Assembly (NCBI GenBank): GCA_029204225.1
Contig: CM055112.1
Span: forward strand, 23,551,171 to 23,615,170
Direction of reading: 5' to 3'
DNA: 64,000 nucleotides
Source of the DNA: Diphasiastrum complanatum
Lineage: Eukaryota; Streptophyta; Lycopodiopsida; Lycopodiales; Lycopodiaceae
Below, piece by piece: positions 56,201-59,745 of this stretch. The translations under genes and the position numbers were made by a program. Each line of letters begins with the position of its first letter. The stretch's first letter is position 1. The notes beneath the pieces are model-generated. The model made no database searches and was not told the origin of the DNA. It saw only the letters and a program-made list of their open reading frames with translations.

Positions 56201-57065
56201 CCTCAAAATTGCAATGTAATTTTGGAGTAGAAGAATCCCAAAATTTATGACATGATTTCTTCTCTTCATAATTAGTTATACACAAAAAAAAACAAGTGGA
56301 CTTAATCTATGAGGATGAGCAATGAGGTCCAAAAAGAAGACATTCACAAATAATTTTATTCAACTCAGGCCTTACAAAAAAGAAATGCAAAGCGGTAGGG
56401 TCCCAAGTGATTTTTATAATACAATCGAATGGGTGATCCAAATATTAGCTAAAATTCTCGTAACTTACCAACATGGTTAGTTGCAAAATCCAGTTGCAAA
56501 CCATCTTTTGTGCAAATATACTTTGCATTTGTAACACCAGCGTTATTGCTGCATCCAATGAAGCCACTCACTCATTAACAAGTTTTATAAACAATTGAGT
56601 CAAATGTTTTAAGCATTCAATTCCAACTCTACATTTTATAAGCATTATCATACTTCAAGATTAATAAAACGTGGACTAGGTGTCTCCAAGAATTAACATA
56701 CATGTATTGAACTCTTATCACATCAACTTTATCTCATTCATATACTTTATAAAATTAATTTCAATTGTAAAGAAGACATACAAGCTACAGCCTCCTACAT
56801 ATTGACAGTACAAGGATATGCTAAGAATCATACATTAGAGTATTAAGGTTATAGTTTTGAGATTTAAGATCATCCACAAACTTTCGTATTGAAGCCAAGG
56901 AACTAAGATCAAGCTCTCCAACACTAACTCTTGCATCTGCATGTTCTTTTAAAATGAAGTCTCTAGCTTTTTTTGAAGATTGCAATTTCCTTCCAGGAAT
57001 TATAACATGTGCGCCTCGCTTTGCCAAAACTCTAGCCGTCTCCAATCCAAGGCCCGAAGTTGCCC
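3231..57065 (-). CDS. Short-chain dehydrogenase/reductase (Tic32 / retinol dehydrogenase-like), exons 2-8, giant introns
   Basis: Seven minus-strand segments join at GT-AG borders with consistent phase into one stop-free frame of 281 residues ending in TAA at 3233-3231. Visible in order: [10 protein letters not shown] (cofactor loop, its TG expected in exon 1), LDLSS (adenine-pocket Asp), [27 protein letters not shown] (catalytic Ser), [12 protein letters not shown] (catalytic Tyr and Lys), [10 protein letters not shown], and [12 protein letters not shown]...GVSGKYF. This is the classical SDR fold: NAD(P)-dependent oxidation or reduction of a carbonyl or alcohol. The closest families known to me are plant Tic32-like and animal retinol-dehydrogenase/WWOX-like SDRs of about 310-330 residues, so about 30-40 N-terminal residues are missing. 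Substrate and localisation cannot be read from the sequence. Introns: 285, 12125, 14511, 2467, 148 and 23454 bp. No lesion is visible, so the gene may be functional. Confidence 0.92.
3402..5480. other. Intron 7 of the SDR gene, 3' part
   Basis: Non-coding intron sequence with no recognised element. A G-rich stretch at 4306-4325 has three runs of five to six G on the plus strand, preceded by a GT repeat. The rest is AT-rich and featureless to me. Confidence 0.5.
5485..7644 (+). pseudogene. Decayed Ty3-gypsy (chromovirus) internal region
   Basis: A degenerate copy of the 7645-13786 element. It starts in the Gag zinc knuckle (PDHIGHDC), then holds remnants of protease, RT ([12 protein letters not shown]-like, fingers and palm) and integrase (DRDSKF-like). 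Frames switch repeatedly and in-frame stops are frequent. RNase H is missing: at about 6830 the sequence jumps from RT to the integrase zinc-binding region. It ends abruptly where the younger element begins, within the region matching 12725-12770 of that element, so the young element appears to have landed in this older relative. Confidence 0.85.
7645..8061 (+). repeat. 5' LTR of chromovirus
   Basis: Matches 13370-13786 without indels, from agagt(c/t)atggactcgg to ctctattcgtaa. Differences were seen near the start, at gcc(g/t)cgtcc and at tggc(c/t)ttat. The exact terminal dinucleotides are uncertain. Confidence 0.9.
8064..8075 (+). promoter_or_regulatory. Primer binding site (initiator tRNA-Met type)
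   Basis: TGGTATCAGAGC begins two bases after the 5' LTR. This is the usual plant LTR-retrotransposon PBS complementary to the 3' end of initiator tRNA-Met. Confidence 0.92.
8740..9945 (+). pseudogene. Chromovirus gag (frameshifted)
   Basis: ATG at 8740 ([11 protein letters not shown]) opens a proline/glycine-rich N-terminus. Near 9110 a one-base lesion shifts the frame into the conserved capsid core ([36 protein letters not shown]). A TAG at 9743 interrupts just before the zinc knuckle [14 protein letters not shown], and a second TAG at 9941 follows. The older copy upstream keeps CAG at the second site. Confidence 0.9.
9998..11875 (+). pseudogene. Chromovirus pol: protease, RT, RNase H
   Basis: An open stretch of 625 codons. 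Aspartic protease motif [13 protein letters not shown] at the start; RT with [36 protein letters not shown] and catalytic VYFDDILIF; RNase H with [13 protein letters not shown] and ITDHQSL, ending [16 protein letters not shown]. It stops at TAG (11873) where the frame also shifts relative to integrase. The RT to RNase H part looks enzymatically complete, but it is cut off from gag and integrase in frame. Confidence 0.93.
11876..13324 (+). pseudogene. Chromovirus integrase with chromodomain (broken)
   Basis: Integrase zinc region ([18 protein letters not shown]...CPFCLRNK), DDE core ([22 protein letters not shown], then after TAG at 12456 [10 protein letters not shown] with the Glu). A frameshift near 12660 leads to the C-terminal GPY-like region (GPYRIVEVL) and a chromodomain ([20 protein letters not shown], about 13140-13200), stop at 13322. 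The chromodomain marks it as a chromovirus. Two stops or frameshifts prevent a full-length product. Confidence 0.9.
13370..13786 (+). repeat. 3' LTR of chromovirus
   Basis: Matches the 5' LTR over 417 bp. It is preceded by a short purine-rich tract, tcggggagag, at 13362-13371 (likely polypurine primer). Confidence 0.9.
13807..13857. repeat. (TC)n microsatellite
   Basis: About 25 uninterrupted TC dinucleotides just after the 3' LTR. Confidence 0.97.
13858..14240 (+). repeat. Diverged chromovirus LTR remnant
   Basis: Segments such as ggagggtgcactattttccc and ctagaagcttccatttaagg align with the young LTR (ggagggcgcactattatccc and ctggaagcttccttttaggg), but with many substitutions and indels. 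tttctaggattagttcctac also resembles the LTR end. Probably the 3' LTR of the older element or a solo LTR. Confidence 0.65.
14241..15334. other. Unassigned intron sequence with TC tract and repeats
   Basis: Contains (TC)n at 14532-14570, a GC-rich potential hairpin (ggtaggcgcggtagcgcggcctactgcgcc spans 14953-14982) and three copies of catcgctggccaga at 15099, 15126 and 15164. No coding resemblance was recognised. It precedes a LINE 3' end and could be its upstream sequence. Confidence 0.45.
15335..15765 (+). mobile_element. LINE family 2, 5'-truncated 3' end
   Basis: Matches 22800-23190 closely. It holds the end of ORF2: one frame gives an acidic, then basic tail ([21 protein letters not shown]) ending QWTLHTYFH and TAA at 15491. 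A 3' UTR follows, with hairpin GCAC..GTGC at 15701-15714 and caaaagacgttaataaagc plus a TTTC-rich tail. Plus strand, antisense to the SDR gene. Confidence 0.85.
15766..16725 (+). pseudogene. LINE family 1, 5'-truncated ORF2 C-terminus and 3' UTR
   Basis: Begins directly after the TTTC/TC tail of the previous LINE. It encodes the ORF2 C-terminal region ([18 protein letters not shown]), zinc finger CQLCSL...FRC with the ligand His replaced by Gly, and [16 protein letters not shown] at 16148 stands where sister copies have [11 protein letters not shown] follows at 16193-16216, then a 3' UTR with the ATGCC-TTTT-GGCAT hairpin (16621-16634) and a TC-rich tail. Confidence 0.88.
16726..16799. repeat. 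(TC)n microsatellite
   Basis: About 35 TC repeats extending the LINE tail. The next LINE fragment starts at its end. Confidence 0.97.
16800..17324 (+). pseudogene. LINE family 1 internal ORF2 fragment
   Basis: Starts right after the TC tract with a segment matching the post-RT region ([15 protein letters not shown]...[10 protein letters not shown], then AKPSVPH). It has stops (TAG in the AKPSVPH segment) and ends around 17300, where an LTR-like sequence takes over. Confidence 0.85.
17325..17520 (+). repeat. Truncated TGTTGG-type LTR
   Basis: Starts TGTTGGCCAAGCC and contains cctgcgtgtgtaagcccaac, closely matching the LTR at 52655 (cctgcgtgtgtaagtccaac). It is wedged between two LINE pieces and lacks the right-hand half of the LTR. 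Confidence 0.6.
17521..19680 (+). pseudogene. LINE family 1, ORF2 RT to 3' end
   Basis: RT domain: [45 protein letters not shown], and the catalytic [10 protein letters not shown] at about 17990. A TAA at 18272 (TCA in the 61.7-kb copy) and a +1 shift between 18690 and 18780 break it. The tail holds zinc finger [19 protein letters not shown] (His replaced by Gln), an acidic and Arg-rich segment, then QHTIHHFF at 19439-19462 and the stop at 19487. The 3' UTR has hairpin TACC-TTAG-GGTA at 19620-19631 and attaataaaatc(TTTC)n. About 97-98% identical by eye to 60957-61905. Confidence 0.92.
19741..19790. repeat. (TC)n microsatellite
   Basis: About 25 TC repeats, shortly after the LINE tail ending at 19680. 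Confidence 0.97.
19860..20800 (+). pseudogene. LINE family 1, 5'-truncated 3' end
   Basis: ORF2 C-terminus (LRFTLG..., [16 protein letters not shown]) with a deletion across the second half of the zinc finger. After a frame change it continues with [12 protein letters not shown] (motif at 20307-20330), an Asp run (DDDDDGDDD) and an Arg-rich tail. The 3' UTR has the ATGCC-TATT-GGCAT hairpin at 20735-20748, then aaaagacattaataaagc and (TTTC)n. Confidence 0.88.
20801..20905. repeat. (CCATCT)n-like low-complexity tract
   Basis: Imperfect repeats of ccatctccac / ccatctccat following the LINE TTTC/TC tail. Confidence 0.9.
21256..21857 (+). pseudogene. LINE ORF1 (nucleic-acid-binding protein), frameshifted
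   Basis: The frame from about 21256 has a TAA at 21442, then a Leu-rich heptad segment ([36 protein letters not shown]) that should form a coiled coil. A frameshift near 21680 leads to [20 protein letters not shown], a pattern seen in LINE ORF1/ORF-associated C-terminal domains (basic patch then G-x-x-I-[FY]-I-x-[ED]-D-x-T), stop at 21855. It is the only ORF1 remnant in the window. The following LINE piece lacks endonuclease and RT, so this copy looks internally deleted. ORF1 identity is inferred from the coiled coil, basic core and position. Confidence 0.6.
21930..23189 (+). pseudogene. LINE family 2 ORF2 C-terminus and 3' UTR
   Basis: Starts after RT with [18 protein letters not shown]; frameshifts follow. 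From 22487 one frame gives [10 protein letters not shown], an intact zinc finger [19 protein letters not shown] and [12 protein letters not shown]. The tail motif sits at 22918-22947 with its Gln codon changed to TAG (TAG, then RTLHTYFR and TGA). The 3' UTR has hairpin GCACCC-AC-GGGTGC at 23155-23168, then caaaagatgttaataaagc. Confidence 0.87.
23190..23243. repeat. (TC)n microsatellite at LINE tail
   Basis: About 26 TC repeats immediately after the LINE family 2 AATAAAGC end. Confidence 0.97.
23911..24007. repeat. Tandem duplication, 49-bp unit x2
   Basis: gtcttgatttagaggctat(t/c)ggactag... repeated at 23911 and 23960 with few differences. Confidence 0.88.
23990..24200. repeat. Dispersed intronic repeat, copy 1
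   Basis: Shares with 27990-28320 the order: gtcaacaggac, tgtcatatg, tgggacact, tgccaagtggcaag, tgcatggagttt and ccatgtgt. It is diverged and carries indels. Possibly an old LTR; no coding. Confidence 0.6.
25510..25990 (-). repeat. Possible LTR end with primer binding site
   Basis: At 25499-25513 the plus strand reads ggcttcgataccaattgtt. On the complement this gives TGTAACAAT-type LTR termination followed by TGGTATCGAAGCC, a tRNA-Met-like PBS. The LTR would extend rightwards on this strand. Its other end and any internal coding were not found. Confidence 0.4.
26856..26902 (-). CDS. SDR exon 7
   Basis: 47 nt. The acceptor is ..ttttgttgcag, 148 bp downstream of exon 6 in the transcript, and the donor is CAG/GTAACG. 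Two bases complete Thr, then 15 codons [15 protein letters not shown]. The hydrophobic helix ending in VPQ before GAATTCY matches the family layout. It ends in phase 0. The next intron is 23.5 kb. Confidence 0.9.
27051..27138 (-). CDS. SDR exon 6: HPG motif
   Basis: 88 nt. The acceptor is ..cattaagatag and the donor is CAA/GTGAGG. It encodes [19 protein letters not shown] followed by [10 protein letters not shown], 29 codons plus one base. The LHPGxxxTN segment, which closes the cofactor pocket, is characteristic of this SDR clade. Confidence 0.93.
27139..29605. other. SDR intron 5
   Basis: 2467 bp with GT-AG borders. It contains the dispersed repeat at 27990-28320 and AT-rich sequence, with no coding resemblance. 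Confidence 0.75.
27990..28320. repeat. Dispersed intronic repeat, copy 2
   Basis: A diverged counterpart of 23990-24200. Inside it gtcaacaggac(g) and ctgggacacttggtc occur twice (about 28050 and 28140), suggesting an internal duplication. Confidence 0.6.
29606..29684 (-). CDS. SDR exon 5: YxxxK active site
   Basis: 79 nt. The acceptor is ..caattccgcag and the donor is AAG/GTTTTG. After one base completing Ser it encodes 26 codons, [20 protein letters not shown] to LARRLK. Tyr and Lys of YxxxK (SYGKSK) are present. It ends in phase 0 and is separated from exon 4 by 14.5 kb holding the gypsy array. Confidence 0.94.
29884..30334 (+). repeat. gypsy LTR copy 1
   Basis: Begins TGTCATGCCCACGACTGATC. 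Contains ggagggtataagtataccc (TATA-like) and ends near cccttgtgttgcttgtttgc. Related copies are at 34074, 39448 and 52032. Confidence 0.85.
30445..31310 (+). pseudogene. gypsy gag
   Basis: Capsid core ([20 protein letters not shown], then a frame change near 30740 to [11 protein letters not shown] and [14 protein letters not shown]). After a further frame change comes a Lys-rich linker and the nucleocapsid motif [14 protein letters not shown]. The second Cys codon of the knuckle is TGA here but TGC in the duplicate at 37.45 kb. Confidence 0.85.
31293..32108 (+). pseudogene. gypsy protease-RT fusion lacking the RT catalytic motif
   Basis: Protease motif [10 protein letters not shown] (Gly of DSG changed to Arg). 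The frame then jumps from the protease tail directly into RT ([18 protein letters not shown]), so the RT fingers are deleted. The palm reads [17 protein letters not shown], but the YxDD segment is missing: PYLGK is followed at once by LDDEHVKHL. The RT cannot be catalytic. Confidence 0.9.
32120..34059 (+). pseudogene. gypsy RNase H, integrase and chromodomain remnants
   Basis: RNase H ([47 protein letters not shown]). Integrase HHCC is partly deleted (54 bp less than the duplicate: FYWP jumps to KAEMPSG). Core motifs [21 protein letters not shown] and MERKNQ are visible with stops at 33060, 33165 and 33366-33371. The C-terminal [12 protein letters not shown] is followed after a frame change by a chromodomain-like NEHLVRWKG...DDDSWE. 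Not translatable as a whole. Confidence 0.88.
34074..34534 (+). repeat. gypsy LTR copy 2
   Basis: Starts TGTCATGCCCACAACTGATC right after the polypurine tract. Practically identical to 39448-39908 because both lie in the tandem duplication. Confidence 0.88.
34535..36850 (+). other. Unassigned segment between gypsy parts with LINE endonuclease relic
   Basis: Mostly non-coding. At 35965-36300 a degraded frame resembles a LINE apurinic-endonuclease domain ([25 protein letters not shown], then [10 protein letters not shown] in another frame: counterparts of [13 protein letters not shown] and LSDHSP). Duplicated at 41370-41705. Confidence 0.55.
36860..37215 (+). pseudogene. Second gypsy element remnant: acidic gag N-terminus joined to integrase fragment
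   Basis: An ATG at 36860 opens a 70-residue frame ([16 protein letters not shown], then [20 protein letters not shown]), likely a Gag N-terminus. After its stop, 37113-37215 encodes the integrase zinc-binding segment ([20 protein letters not shown], then GHPGIQKT). The middle of the element is missing. A shortened duplicate is at 42268-42530. Confidence 0.6.
37230..39433 (+). pseudogene. Duplicated gypsy gag-pol with RT and RNase H deleted
   Basis: Has an intact knuckle [14 protein letters not shown] and an intact protease DSGSTHN. At 37866-37885 it jumps from the start of RT to the end of RNase H, removing about 0.9 kb. Integrase zinc region is complete here (HECHDSPC-type start ... [15 protein letters not shown]), core motifs are as in unit 1, with CGA at 38741 where unit 1 has TGA. 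Ends with the chromodomain-like segment. Confidence 0.87.
39448..39908 (+). repeat. gypsy LTR copy 3
   Basis: Starts TGTCATGCCCACAACTGATC. 5374 bases from copy 2, with no difference noticed over most of its length. Confidence 0.88.
39909..42530 (+). other. Duplicate of 34535-37170 segment
   Basis: Contains the same LINE endonuclease relic (41370-41705) and the acidic Gag-like frame (42268-42450), the latter shortened by 66 bp so that it runs into the integrase fragment region. Confidence 0.7.
42531..44195. other. SDR intron 4, 5' end; LTR-like repeat
   Basis: 42600-42840 matches 53230-53440 (tgttgtagaatgatgatgct..., gatcctagttcaa, gaactctgctctatgcc), probably the same LTR family. 43330-43410 is rich in GCATGC. 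No coding was recognised. The splice donor of exon 4 is at 44195-44194. Confidence 0.5.
44196..44343 (-). CDS. SDR exon 4: catalytic serine strand
   Basis: 148 nt. The acceptor is ..cttcttgtag (AG at 44345-44344) and the donor is CAG/GTGAAA. The leading GT completes Gly. The exon then encodes [11 protein letters not shown]...[15 protein letters not shown]...LKTVNDEN and ends with AG, which with the next exon's T gives Ser. VSS holds the catalytic serine. It lies 12.1 kb downstream of exon 3 in the transcript, with transposons between. Confidence 0.93.
44740..45110 (+). pseudogene. Ty1-copia gag/protease fragment
   Basis: Lys-rich Gag tail ([16 protein letters not shown]) followed by a degenerate zinc knuckle [14 protein letters not shown], in which the first Cys is Tyr, and the start of protease WWIDRGTS (DSG changed to DRG). 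It stops where an unrelated PBS-like sequence begins. Confidence 0.8.
45153..45167 (+). promoter_or_regulatory. PBS-like site of an LTR element
   Basis: TGGTATCGGAGCAGG resembles the tRNA-Met PBS TGGTATCAGAGC. The adjoining LTR was not identified. Confidence 0.35.
45480..45900 (-). pseudogene. Ty3-gypsy RNase H fragment
   Basis: The complement reads [46 protein letters not shown] and [13 protein letters not shown], then SDRQ. This is the RT-to-RNase H region of a gypsy pol with missing catalytic residues (the ETDAS Asp is lost). 45901-46620, further upstream on this strand, may be more of it but is too decayed to read. Confidence 0.78.
46925..47359 (+). pseudogene. copia zinc knuckle and protease
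   Basis: CFICGK, stop, then GHYAKECW at 46930-46972 (the knuckle interrupted by TAA), then [14 protein letters not shown] with the protease DSG, and [10 protein letters not shown]. Frame stops at 47357. Confidence 0.85.
47360..48045. other. Degenerate interior of copia element
   Basis: No recognisable motif in any frame. It occupies the place of integrase and most of RT and is much shorter than expected. Confidence 0.45.
48050..48616 (+). pseudogene. copia RT end and RNase H
   Basis: [35 protein letters not shown], then after TGA (48276) [34 protein letters not shown] and [15 protein letters not shown]. This is the classic copia RNase H order, in two frames. Confidence 0.9.
49202..49553 (-). 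pseudogene. Ty1-copia RT fragment, cut by LINE
   Basis: The complement encodes [17 protein letters not shown] (copia YxDD), [20 protein letters not shown] and [18 protein letters not shown]. Upstream RT is replaced at 49554 by LINE sequence. Confidence 0.88.
49554..51566 (+). pseudogene. LINE family 1, RT to 3' end
   Basis: 5'-truncated within RT ([20 protein letters not shown]). A frameshift near 49730 is followed by 423 open codons from [10 protein letters not shown] through [12 protein letters not shown] (about 49880) to zinc finger [19 protein letters not shown] (50872-50928, CX2CX9HX4C). After a second frame change near 50965, the tail has [12 protein letters not shown] (51104-51127), an Asp run, an Arg-rich stretch and RITSFFSSS before TGA at 51341. 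The 3' UTR hairpin ATGCC-TTTT-GGCAT is at 51499-51512, then attaataaagc(TTTC)n(TC)n. It is the most complete LINE C-terminus here. Confidence 0.93.
51567..52016 (-). repeat. TGTTGG-type LTR, inverted arm A
   Basis: The complement begins TGTTGGAGGGTTTGC at 52016. It matches 52655-53185 in the opposite orientation over its length with moderate divergence, forming an inverted repeat. Another copy is at 55350-55596. Confidence 0.82.
52032..52440 (+). repeat. Solo gypsy LTR (TGTCATGCCC type)
   Basis: Begins TGTCATGCCCACGACTGGTC and contains ggagggtataagtatacc and tttgtccaccatccg, like the three LTRs of intron 4. No adjoining internal region. It lies in the spacer of the inverted repeat. Confidence 0.82.
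52555..52640 (+). pseudogene. Small gypsy RNase H end fragment
   Basis: [20 protein letters not shown] followed by [12 protein letters not shown] resembles the end of gypsy RNase H (V-A-D-x-L-S-R). About 85 bases only. Confidence 0.6.
52655..53185 (+). repeat. TGTTGG-type LTR, inverted arm B
   Basis: Starts TGTTGGAGGGTTTGCGG; cctgcgtgtgtaagtccaac, ggcctttttgcggtac and a TC-rich end (ctctatctctcttcctccat) are recognisable. Inverted relative to arm A, spacer about 640 bp. Confidence 0.82.
53186..54300. other. Intron 3 sequence, unassigned
   Basis: 53230-53440 repeats 42600-42840. A minus-strand frame at 53783-53583 ([20 protein letters not shown]...) has no family I recognise; being short and alone, it may be a transposon linker region or chance. 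Confidence 0.4.
54306..55345 (-). pseudogene. Ty3-gypsy RNase H-integrase fragment
   Basis: Complement frame with RNase H ([49 protein letters not shown]) and the integrase zinc region (HECHDSPCA, stop at 54685, then [11 protein letters not shown]) and core start ([20 protein letters not shown]). It has one in-frame TGA, and the RNase H TDH motif is changed. Left end is truncated within the integrase core. Sense to the SDR gene. Confidence 0.9.
55350..55596 (-). repeat. TGTTGG-type LTR, third copy
   Basis: The complement starts TGTTGGAGGGTTTGTGG at 55596; gcaccctgcgtgtgtaagtc-like and aggcctttttgcagg segments match the arms at 51567 and 52655. It abuts the gypsy fragment on its left and a LINE on its right. 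Confidence 0.8.
55597..56155 (+). pseudogene. LINE family 1, short 3' fragment
   Basis: Starts with the segment after the zinc finger (LMLREMFLL-like), an Asp run (gatgatgatgatgatgac) and an Arg-poor decayed tail. 3' UTR with ATGCC-TTTT-GGCAT at 56104-56117 and acattaataaagattt(CTTT)n. Its tail lies about 315 bp from exon 3. Confidence 0.82.
56469..56548 (-). CDS. SDR exon 3: NNAG motif
   Basis: 80 nt. The acceptor is ..ttggatgcag and the donor is GTAAGT from 56468. The first base (C) completes ATC (Ile) from exon 2. Then come 26 codons NNAGVTNAK...[10 protein letters not shown], and the last base G starts the next Gly codon. NNAG and the NH(L/V)G segment are SDR hallmarks. The intron to exon 2 is only 285 bp. 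Confidence 0.93.
56834..57065 (-). CDS. SDR exon 2 (first visible): cofactor-binding beta-alpha-beta
   Basis: 232 nt. The acceptor is ..gttgtag at 57069-57066 and the donor is GTATGA from 56833. The first two bases complete a Gly codon whose first base must come from exon 1. It encodes 76 full codons from [20 protein letters not shown] to SQNYNLNTL, covering the glycine-rich loop, an Arg/Lys-rich loop after beta-2 (suggesting NADP use, inferred) and the LDLSS motif. It ends after AT of an Ile codon. A TC microsatellite (GA on the coding strand) lies about 38 bases upstream of the acceptor, but no AG occurs between it and the splice site. Confidence 0.92.
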
Positions 57066-57100
57066 CTACAACAACCCAATACATCCATGTATCAGTTGAC

Positions 57101-57102
<2 letters not shown>

Positions 57103-57147
<45 letters not shown>
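57103..57147. repeat. (TC)n microsatellite next to exon 2 acceptor
   Basis: About 22 TC repeats. On the SDR transcript this is a (GA)n tract ending 38 bases before the acceptor at 57066. Confidence 0.97.
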
Positions 57148-57151
<4 letters not shown>

Positions 57152-57214
57152 CCAACAGCCAATATGCAAGGCAAGAGGGATGTAGATTCTTGAAGATTGT
57201 CTTCATCCTTGTCT

Positions 57215-57916
57215 ATCAAGAATCTCTCACAGCCCTACTCAATCATTTCCCCCATGATGTTCCCTTGGAGACTCAGCGACCTTTCTCACCTACATGGGAG
57301 ATAATACCACCTTTTCATACACACATATTATGCCCTCTCATCGCCTATGAGGATCTTAGATATGTCACACTTATGCTACGCAACATGTCCTTACTACGGA
57401 GAGATTAGCACCAACATGTTCAGTTTGACCATCAGGACATAGCCTCCGATTACGGACTTCTTCTCTAGGAGGAGACCACAAGTAGATCCAAAATTAGAGG
57501 ATGAGGACACATATACTCTTACATATGACCGTCATAGAGATCAGAGACAATGTACAACACAACATCCTCATACAAGTCGAGCCTCTAGACGTATTATAAG
57601 TACACACAGTCAAAGATTCCACCAGGTAGAGTTATAGACACATACACAGATGCCATCAGAGCTCTTTTAGAACATTGGTTCCTCCTCCCATGATGTCATC
57701 AATACTTGACATCATAGCTTTCACTAGCCACCTCAAATGAGAGCATATTTACACCATTTGAAACATATGGTCTATGCACCTTTTCCACTAGAGTTAGGCA
57801 TTACGTACTTAAGTATTTGTTGTTTGGACGAATTTCATATTATGATCCCTTATTACTACATAGTTGAGATGTACTACTTCGTCTTATATGCCTTTTGGCA
57901 TTAAAAGACAATAATG
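57215..57916 (+). pseudogene. LINE family 1, internally deleted fragment
   Basis: LLNHFPHDVPLETQRPF matches the segment between endonuclease and RT of the 60.2-kb LINE. It is joined near 57335 to the ORF2 tail (IAYEDLRYVTLMLRNMSLLR), then a stop and PPITDFFSRRR with TAG (57440) at the Gln position. 3' UTR hairpin ATGCC-TTTT-GGCAT at 57888-57901. Confidence 0.85.

Positions 57917-57965
<49 letters not shown>
57917..57965. repeat. (TC)n microsatellite
   Basis: About 24 TC repeats at the LINE tail. The next LINE begins just after it. Confidence 0.97.
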
Positions 57966-57967
<2 letters not shown>

Positions 57968-59745
57968 ACAGACGGTTACTCGATCTTTTGCTGAGATTGA
58001 GGATTTACATGCTATGGGTCAGGCCGGGTTCAAACCAGGATACTCTACCTCAAATCAGATTTTCATTCTGCGATGCATCATTAAGGAGGAACGACATCAG
58101 AGACAGAGAGTTTATTGTTGCTTTGTGGACTTCCGCAAAGCCTTTGACTCGATTCCGAGACACCTCCTTTTCCAGAGATTATCTTTGCTTGGCTTCACAG
58201 ACGAGACTATTGCCGCGATCATTACTTCATATGAGCGGGTTTGGGCACGGTTCAGGGACGGTAGTGGTTGGTCCTCGCTGATCCACTCTACCATTGGAGT
58301 GAAGCAGGGCTGCCCCTTATCTCCTACTCTCTTTGCACTATATATTGATGACCTCGAGCGGATTATTCGAGAGGAAGGTGGAGAGGGCTGTCCCTTAGCG
58401 GGTATTATTATCCCCATTCTCCTTTACGCTGATGATGTGGTTCTTCTCTCATCCTCTGCAGCTGGCTTACAGAGACACCTCTCTGCTTTACATCACTTTT
58501 GTCAGCTTTGGGGATTGACAGTTAATACTGAGAAGACCAAGATTATGGTGTTCAACACCAATAGACAGCATATGAGAGATGTGACCTTCTATTATGATGG
58601 GTTGCCGATTGAGATTGTGACCTCTTACACTTATTTGGGAGTACTTTTCTCTGGTCCGCTACTCACATTCCGACCGGCAGCCCTCACCAGACTCCGTAAG
58701 GGGCACACTTCTCTTGTTCATATGGAGAGATTCTGCTCCACATATTATGTACAGGACCCTGCTACCAAATGCTTACTATTTTCTACCACTGTCTCCCCGG
58801 TTGTTTTATACTCTGTTGAGACTTGGTGTCCGGATTTATCACGTGATACTTGGAAGGATCTTACTTAGCAGGATGATTAGGGCTAAGCCCTCGGTGCCAC
58901 ATGATATCATATTAGCGGAGTTTGCTTCCCCTCCCCTGGTTATCGGTGCTATGTTTCAGATCATTACCTTTCTTCACAAGATATCAGAGTTAGACACTTC
59001 CATATATATTGTTGCTGCTCTCACTTCATCACGCACCATTGCTGGACAGGGAGCCAAGCATTCTTGGCTTGGCAGTGTCTTAGCCCTTCTTCGGACTTGG
59101 GGCTTATCTATACTTGATCTTCCGAGCGGGACTCATACTTATATCAGACAGTATATTTATCGTAGCTACATACGCACTATATGGTCACAGCCAGACCCTG
59201 ATAAGGTCAAGATACATTTCTATGGCACACATTTACTACGGTTGGATACTACGGGTACCCCTATCCTTCCAGCATATCTCCCACAGCCATTATCTTTTGT
59301 TCTGCGATACCGTATGGGACAGCTCTGAGTCTCTTCTCATCAGCTGGCTATTGAGACAGGTAGATACACGGACACTCCCAGATTGCAGAGGATATGTCAA
59401 CTTTGTTCTCTTCATGAGATGGAAGATGAGTTCCATTTCATCTTTCGCTGTCTAGTATATTACGAGATCAGGGGGCGTTACCATTGTTTATACAGAGATA
59501 CCCCTCTCACGTTGCGATCGTTCCTCGAGTACCCAGACTCCAGATGTGTAGGTCTTCAATTGAGAGAGATGTATACTCTACGAGCTTCACTTCTACCTAT
59601 CACAGATATGGAGCACAGCCAGACTCATATTACCCAGTTTTTCCAGAAGCAAGACAGAGAGGACATTTCCGTTTTGGATTTTGAAGTCCTCACTCGGAGA
59701 TCGAAGACACAGAGAGTCTCACATATTTCTGCTAGATCCGGGATC
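57966..59745 (+). pseudogene. LINE (diverged family 1 relative), RT to tail
   Basis: Starts right after the TC tract. [60 protein letters not shown] (about 58425). A frameshift lies near 58862 and a TGA at 59326. Zinc finger CQLCSLHEMEDEFHFIFRC is intact, followed by [12 protein letters not shown] and QTHITQFFQKQDRED (59620-59643). It lacks a 3' UTR: at about 59745 it passes into the endonuclease domain of the next copy. Confidence 0.92.
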
